Assembly (NCBI GenBank): GCA_002322865.1
Contig: DCOH01000032.1
Coordinates: 11,870 to 22,126, forward strand
DNA: 10,257 nucleotides
Direction of reading: 5' to 3'
DNA from: Sphingobacterium sp. UBA1575
Lineage (GTDB): Bacteria; Bacteroidota; Bacteroidia; Sphingobacteriales; Sphingobacteriaceae
Position 1 is the first letter of the stretch, and every line of letters starts with the position of its first letter. The notes under the pieces were generated by a model. That model saw nothing but the letters and a program-made list of their open reading frames with translations, had not been told where the DNA came from and made no database searches. Below, piece by piece: positions 6,357-10,257 of this stretch. The translations under genes were made by a program, and so were the position numbers.

Positions 6357-7606
6357 TTGAACAAGGCTAAGGCAATGATTAAAGTGACCAAAATATTAAA
6401 AGTCTGTGCAATGATAAATGCATAAAATGGCTTCTTGTTATCCTGTTTAAACAGGTCCTTAAAATTGGTTTCCAATCCGATGGAAGTAAAAGCCAATGCA
6501 AACCATAAACCTTGTAAGCTTTTCAGGCTTTCCTTAATCTGATTGGTGGTTTCTGCCGGAATCACAAAGGAAAATAAGAGCGAAACCGCCACAAAGCCCA
6601 CCACGAATTTTGGGAACCTGTCCCAGATCAATCTTAAAGTAGGCTTATCTTTCTTTGTTTCATCATCGACCGATTTGGAATAGGTCCAATAGATACTGAT
6701 AAAAAAAGCCGCGATCCCCAATAAGACATTCTGCGAGAATTTAACAATCGTACTGATCTTTAAGGCTTCCTCACCGACCAAAGATCCAGAGGCTACTACC
6801 GCTCCGGTCGTATCGATACTACCACCCAACCAGGCACCCGTAACCTCTTGGGAGAGGTTCAGCCATTGCGCTATGTAAGGCATGAAGATCATCATCGGTA
6901 TAGCCGTGATCAAGACCAAGGAGATGACATAGGATAATTTCTTATTATCGCCTTTTATTGCTCCCGAAGTTGCAATAGCGGCCGATACCCCGCAAATGGA
7001 AACCGCACTGGAAAGCATCAAAGACATTTCTTTATCGATTTTCAATTTACGGCAAACCCAATAGGCAAAGTACCATACCGAAACCACGACCAATAAGGCC
7101 TGGATCAAACCCAGCGATCCTGCCTTTAGGATATCCCCGAAAATCACAGTCGTACCGAGCAATACCAAACCGATCTTCACATATAGTTCCGTGCTCAAGG
7201 CATTTTTGAACCATTCCGGAAGTTTAAAGCAGTTACTGATGATCAGACCGATCCCAAGACTGAAAATCACGGCCTCCAGGTTATATTCTTTGATGGTCGA
7301 ATTACCTGCCAAAACCAATGCGATTAACGTGAGAACAAAAACCGTTGGAAAGACGATCAATAAGGCTTTTAGGTTCTTTTTCAAGAGGATGGCACCTAAA
7401 ATGGCGACCGCATAGACCAGCCCAAATTGGGAAGCCATGCTCAACAGGTTATTTCCGGAAAAAACCTTTTGGGTCAACTCCGAAGAATCCGCCCAACTGA
7501 AACTTGGTTTTGGAACAACGATACCAAATAAGGCCAAGGCTATAATAGCAAAACCCAAGATAACAACTACCCAATCTTCTGAGAGTTCAAATGATTTTCT
7601 TTCCAT
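6353..7606 (-). CDS. yeiH: YeiH-family putative sulfate exporter (UPF0324)
   Basis: This 417-residue integral membrane protein has about 11 predicted hydrophobic segments by eye (for example 11-30, 80-99, 163-185, 224-246, 289-309, 333-350, 395-416). Family marks are ICGVSAAIATSGAI (204-217), GAWLGGSIDTTGAVVASG (257-274), ISTIVKFSQNVLLG (284-297) and the SIGLETNFKDL turn (375-385). YeiH proteins belong to a putative sulfate/sulfite exporter family whose substrate is mostly unproven; related members occur in organosulfonate degradation. It is longer than the roughly 340-residue classic type, with an extended loop at 31-55 and a charged loop at 310-328. It starts 8 bp after the stop of the epimerase on the same strand, so the two are almost surely one transcript. 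Its 3' end overlaps the opposing third regulator by 4 bp. Confidence 0.88.
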   Translation of the reverse strand: MERKSFELSEDWVVVILGFAIIALALFGIVVPKPSFSWADSSELTQKVFSGNNLLSMASQFGLVYAVAILGAILLKKNLKALLIVFPTVFVLTLIALVLAGNSTIKEYNLEAVIFSLGIGLIISNCFKLPEWFKNALSTELYVKIGLVLLGTTVIFGDILKAGSLGLIQALLVVVSVWYFAYWVCRKLKIDKEMSLMLSSAVSICGVSAAIATSGAIKGDNKKLSYVISLVLITAIPMMIFMPYIAQWLNLSQEVTGAWLGGSIDTTGAVVASGSLVGEEALKISTIVKFSQNVLLGIAAFFISIYWTYSKSVDDETKKDKPTLRLIWDRFPKFVVGFVAVSLLFSFVIPAETTNQIKESLKSLQGLWFALAFTSIGLETNFKDLFKQDNKKPFYAFIIAQTFNILVTLIIALALFN

Positions 7607-7614
7607 GTATTCGT

Positions 7615-8538
7615 TTAAGTTGATTGATCAGCTAAATCGCTAATTGCGGGCTGAATATAGGGAAATTTAAATGTAAAGCCTCTTTGGCTGGTTAAAATTG
7701 TTGTTACAGGAACGGTTTCTAAAAGTAAACTTGGATCTACCCCTTTAAATTTAGCACCAATCTTGGCCATGAAAACTGGCAAGGGCAAACCGATTGGCAT
7801 ATGCGCTGCCTTTCTGATGGCCTTCATAAACTCGGCATTGGAAACAGGATTTGGGCTACAGGCATGGTACACCTGATCTGGCTTTTCCAGAGAGGTAATC
7901 CAAAGCAGCAACCGTTTAAAATCTTCCCCATGTATCCAGGAAACCATTTGCTTCCCATCCCCTACCTTTCCGGCAAGCCCGAATTTTGCCAATGGGTATA
8001 ACTCGGCAAACATTCCAGATCCCTGCAGCAATACCGGACTTATGCGAAGAATCACCTTTTGGGTATCTGGAGTCGATGTGTTTAAAAAGGCTGCCTCCCA
8101 CTTCTTGGCCAATTCGGCTAAGAAATCATGGCCAAAATCTGTACTGGTTTCATCTTGTAGGGTTTTTCTTCCATTGAAGATGGAAACACCGGAAGCATTG
8201 ATCCAAATTTTGGGTGGATGCTCCATGGTTCCGATGGCTTTACCCAAAAGGGCAGTAGGAACTACTCGCGAGGAAAGCAATAAAGCTTTATTCTTTTCAT
8301 TGAAAATTCTATTGATGGATAAGCCAGTGAGGTTGATCAGCACATCTGTCCCCTCTATATTTTTTACCCAATCTCCTAACTTTTCTCCATCCCACAGCAC
8401 ATAATGCAAGTCCGGATGGTCAGACTGATGCTTTTCTCGACTCAATAAGAAAACTTCATTGCCTCTTTCCAAAAATTCTTTGGTCAATATTTTTCCAAGG
8501 TTGCCGGTCCCACCAGCGATCACTATTTTCTTCATCAT
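7615..8538 (-). CDS. TIGR01777/YfcH-like NAD(P)-binding epimerase
   Basis: This 307-residue protein is an extended short-chain dehydrogenase/reductase relative. The N-terminal nucleotide-binding motif GGTGNLG is at 9-15. The family-specific INLTGLSI (68-75), WINASGV (112-118), DFLAELAKKWEAAF (138-151), GDGKQMVSWIHGEDF (193-207) and CSPNPVSNAEF (227-237) follow in order. The C-terminus with FTFKFP (288-293) fits the DUF1731 domain. Where family members usually have a tyrosine after the S-A-S strand (GYYG or IY), this one has SIFNG with Phe121, so the classical YxxxK reductase chemistry is doubtful. The substrate is unknown for the whole family. Start codons at 8538 and 8535 are adjacent and equivalent. 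It is the first gene of a unit with the YeiH transporter, 8 bp apart. Confidence 0.87.
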   Translation of the reverse strand: MMKKIVIAGGTGNLGKILTKEFLERGNEVFLLSREKHQSDHPDLHYVLWDGEKLGDWVKNIEGTDVLINLTGLSINRIFNEKNKALLLSSRVVPTALLGKAIGTMEHPPKIWINASGVSIFNGRKTLQDETSTDFGHDFLAELAKKWEAAFLNTSTPDTQKVILRISPVLLQGSGMFAELYPLAKFGLAGKVGDGKQMVSWIHGEDFKRLLLWITSLEKPDQVYHACSPNPVSNAEFMKAIRKAAHMPIGLPLPVFMAKIGAKFKGVDPSLLLETVPVTTILTSQRGFTFKFPYIQPAISDLADQST

Positions 8539-8589
8539 CTTTGCTCATTATCTCCTTCAGTTTCGTTTATTTCGTTCAATATTAAGGCT

Positions 8590-8616
8590 AATACTGCTAC
8601 AGGTTGTAGCAGTATT
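8590..8616. promoter_or_regulatory. 27-bp perfect palindrome upstream of the epimerase-transporter unit
   Basis: AATACTGCTAC (8590-8600) and GTAGCAGTATT (8606-8616) are exact 11-bp inverted repeats around AGGTT. On the minus strand it lies 52-78 bp before the epimerase start and 6 bp upstream of TAATATTG (complement of 8577-8584), a 7/8 match to the Bacteroidota -7 box TAnnTTTG. That would place it over the -14 to -40 region, as for an operator. No T-run follows on either strand, which argues against an intrinsic terminator for the oxidoreductase gene ending at 8656. Confidence 0.55.
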
Positions 8617-8655
8617 GATTGGCTATAAAATTTATATTTTTTTGAGATTGACTAC

Positions 8656-10104
8656 TCATTTTTCTCTGTGTTTTAGCATTGTTTTTATTTTAAAATGATC
8701 AGACAAGGCAATTCTTGCGGCATGAAATCCGCACATACCATGTACACCCCCACCTGGTGGAGTAGATGCCGAGGCTATATACACTTTCGGATCCGAAGTT
8801 CGATAGGGCGTCAAAGATCTTATAGGCCGGGTAAACAATTGACGAAGGTCCATCATTCCGCCGGAAATATCCCCACCAATATAATTCGGATTATAAGCTT
8901 CTATATCCGCCGTATTCATGACCGATCTCGCCAATATCGTATCTTTAAATCCCGGAGCAAAACGTTCCACTTGATTTTCTATAGCCGAGGTCATATCCAC
9001 CTCAGAACCAAATGGAACATGGCAATATGCCCATCCTGTCTGTTTTCCAACAGGCGCCCTGCTCGAATCGAACATGCTCTGTTGAGCGAACAAAACATAA
9101 GGCTTTTTGTTCAAGCGTCCATGCTGAGCATCCGATTCCGATTGTGCAATCTCCTCAAAACTATTTCCTAGGTGCACTGTTGCTGCCTGTTGGCAGCGGG
9201 TATCCTGAAATGGCGTGGCTTCGGACAATGCCCAATCAATCTTGAATGCCCCCATGCCGTAACGAAAAGCTTCCAATTGCTTTTTATAACTATTGGAAAG
9301 ATGTAAGTTCTTTAACTTCAAGATCTGCTTAGGTGTCATATCCAAAATACAGATCCGATGGGATGGCAGGTCGGCCATATCCTTCACCCAGGCCTGCAGC
9401 TGGATCTTTCCTCCCAAAGCTTGGTAATAAGCAGCTAGGGCATCGGCAATAGCCTGAGAACCACCTAACGGAATTGGCCAGCCGAACCGATGCGCAACTG
9501 TCCCTAACATCATACCGATGGCTGCGGTAGCGGGTTGATCCAAGGGCTGCATGCCATGAGCAACTAGACCAGCCCAAAGAGCCCGGGTCCTTGCGGATTG
9601 GAAGCCATCAGCGATGGCCTTTGCCGACCGCAATGCCTTCAGCCCGAATCTACCCATCAAAAAAGGATGCTTCGGCAACCGCAATGGCCCCATGACATCT
9701 TCGGAAAGCTCCTCCCAACGCTCCACAAAAGGAACATATAACTGTTTATATACTTGGAAATCCATTCCCAATTCCTTTTCCATAGCCTGCATATCCCTGT
9801 GCAACAGCACCGCTGGTTGGTTATCCAGGGGATGCGCGACTTCATAGTCTGCATAAGTAAATCGCAGTCCATAATCTGCCAATGGGAGCTTGGAAAAGAA
9901 AGGCGAGGCCAATGCCATCGGGTGGATAGCTGAGCAAACATCATGATGGAAACCAGGGAGGGTCAATGCCTTGGTCCGCATACCCCCACCGTAGCTATCT
10001 GCACCTTCTATCAATAGCGTTTGCAGGCCAGCTTGCTGAAGGGTTATTGCTGCAGCAAAACCATTCGGTCCTGAACCTATAATAATCGCGTCGTACTTAG
10101 CCAA
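8656..10104 (-). CDS. Phytoene desaturase-like FAD-dependent oxidoreductase (COG1233/PYROXD2-like), TTG start
   Basis: This 482-residue flavoprotein begins with the Rossmann FAD motif IIGSGPNGFAAA (8-19), an acidic Glu33 at the end of the second strand for the ribose, and YGGGMRT (38-44). It closes with ASTPPGGGVHGMCGFHAA (445-462), the C-terminal FAD-contacting segment of phytoene-desaturase/PYROXD2-like proteins. The substrate cannot be read from sequence. No carotenoid genes (crtB, crtY, crtZ) are adjacent, so a role in carotenoids is not supported. The start codon is TTG (complement of 10102-10104). An in-frame TAG at 10120-10122 and the lack of any ATG before residue 42 leave only this TTG, or ATT one codon earlier. 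AGAGGA-like purines lie upstream. The gene stands alone, with a candidate regulatory half-site about 40 bp upstream. Confidence 0.85.
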   Translation of the reverse strand: MAKYDAIIIGSGPNGFAAAITLQQAGLQTLLIEGADSYGGGMRTKALTLPGFHHDVCSAIHPMALASPFFSKLPLADYGLRFTYADYEVAHPLDNQPAVLLHRDMQAMEKELGMDFQVYKQLYVPFVERWEELSEDVMGPLRLPKHPFLMGRFGLKALRSAKAIADGFQSARTRALWAGLVAHGMQPLDQPATAAIGMMLGTVAHRFGWPIPLGGSQAIADALAAYYQALGGKIQLQAWVKDMADLPSHRICILDMTPKQILKLKNLHLSNSYKKQLEAFRYGMGAFKIDWALSEATPFQDTRCQQAATVHLGNSFEEIAQSESDAQHGRLNKKPYVLFAQQSMFDSSRAPVGKQTGWAYCHVPFGSEVDMTSAIENQVERFAPGFKDTILARSVMNTADIEAYNPNYIGGDISGGMMDLRQLFTRPIRSLTPYRTSDPKVYIASASTPPGGGVHGMCGFHAARIALSDHFKIKTMLKHREK

Positions 10105-10143
10105 AATTTTGTCTTTCCTCTAATTTAGCATATTAAAATTCGA

Positions 10144-10157
10144 ATTGCGGTATTTTC
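10144..10157. promoter_or_regulatory. Candidate operator half-site before the FAD oxidoreductase
   Basis: ATTGCGGTATTTTC (10144-10157) matches the right half of the palindrome between regulators two and three (ATTGAGGTATTTTC, 5495-5508) at 13 of 14 bases, and operator 1 similarly. Read on the minus strand it is GAAAATACCGCAAT, 40 bp before the TTG start, almost the same distance as operator 1 to its gene (43 bp, centre to start). The other half is not conserved, so this is a half-site at best. Confidence 0.35.
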
Positions 10158-10221
10158 AGAAAAACGAACATGCTTTTAGTAATGTCCAATCCTAAAAAAG
10201 CTATACACAAAAACAAAGTGT

Positions 10222-10257
10222 ATGGAAACAACAGAAAGAGAGTTTGAGTTCGCGGAG
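10222..10257 (+). CDS. Possible start of a rightward gene, cut by the window edge
   Basis: An ATG at 10222 opens a frame of 12 codons without a stop (METTEREFEFAE) up to the window end. Its acidic, Thr/Glu-rich start looks like a real N-terminus and it would be divergent from the FAD oxidoreductase, with 117 bp between the two starts. Too little is visible to assign a family. A small inverted repeat (ATACAC 10203-10208, GTGTAT 10218-10223) overlaps the ATG. The overlapping 25-codon frame from ATG 10170 that ends at 10247 is a poor alternative. Confidence 0.3.
   Translation, partial: METTEREFEFAE

Noticed and set aside
8465..8548. Short minus-strand frame starting at ATG 8548 (MSKDDEEN...), preceded by AAGGAG
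   Set aside because: It is out of frame with the epimerase, about 31 codons long and mostly inside that gene. Its spacing from AAGGAG is only 3 nt, and Shine-Dalgarno sequences count little in Bacteroidota.
9012..9847. Plus-strand open frames antisense to the FAD oxidoreductase
   Set aside because: They show no recognisable motif, no start context and no conserved look; they are shadows of the GC-richer minus-strand gene.
8656..10104. Assignment of the FAD oxidoreductase as a carotenoid phytoene desaturase (crtI)
   Set aside because: The FAD motifs fit the wider COG1233 group, but no carotenoid gene is adjacent and the substrate region cannot be read by eye. Only a general oxidoreductase call is supported.
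10170..10247. 25-codon frame from ATG 10170 near the right edge
   Set aside because: Very short, ends in an overlapping frame, and has a random lysine/asparagine-rich composition; the ATG at 10222 is the better gene start.

Overview
The window looks like a chromosomal piece of a Bacteroidota member, most likely a Sphingobacterium/Pedobacter-type organism. The clues are moderate GC, AT-rich intergenic DNA, start codons mostly without Shine-Dalgarno sequences, at least one candidate TTTG / TAnnTTTG promoter, and protein types common in that group. The genus is an inference from recalled family resemblance, not from a search.

Region by region. (1) Positions 3-3410, plus strand: the 3' end of a four-helix-bundle (23S rRNA intervening-sequence type) protein gene, then a 3-ketoacyl-CoA thiolase and a long acyl-CoA dehydrogenase. 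The last two form a fatty-acid beta-oxidation unit whose hydratase/dehydrogenase partner is probably just off the left edge. (2) Positions 3408-3670: a repeat-dense convergent spacer with four copies of a 23-bp-period repeat starting in the dehydrogenase stop codon, a good intrinsic terminator, a 71-bp REP/MITE-like inverted repeat, and seven tandem heptamers ending at the stop of the next, opposing gene. (3) Positions 3671-6356: three PAS-LuxR one-component regulators, one leftward and two rightward, with nearly identical DNA-recognition helices. (4) Positions 6353-8538, minus strand: a two-gene unit of a TIGR01777/YfcH-like NAD(P)-binding epimerase and, 8 bp downstream, a YeiH-family membrane transporter. 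(5) Positions 8656-10104, minus strand: a phytoene-desaturase-like FAD oxidoreductase that must start at TTG. (6) The first codons of a possible rightward gene at the right edge.

How the parts may work together. The most interesting signal is a shared sequence, AAAATACC-N-CAAT (minus-strand reading). It occurs at three intergenic places: as a near-perfect palindrome before the first regulator, as a perfect 10-bp-arm palindrome before the third, and as a half-site before the FAD oxidoreductase. The three regulators have almost the same recognition helix, so a shared operator is a reasonable hypothesis: a small PAS-LuxR network that controls itself and the oxidoreductase. A second, unrelated 27-bp palindrome sits in the promoter region of the epimerase-transporter unit. 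I found no CRISPR array, tRNA, rRNA, insertion sequence or phage gene.
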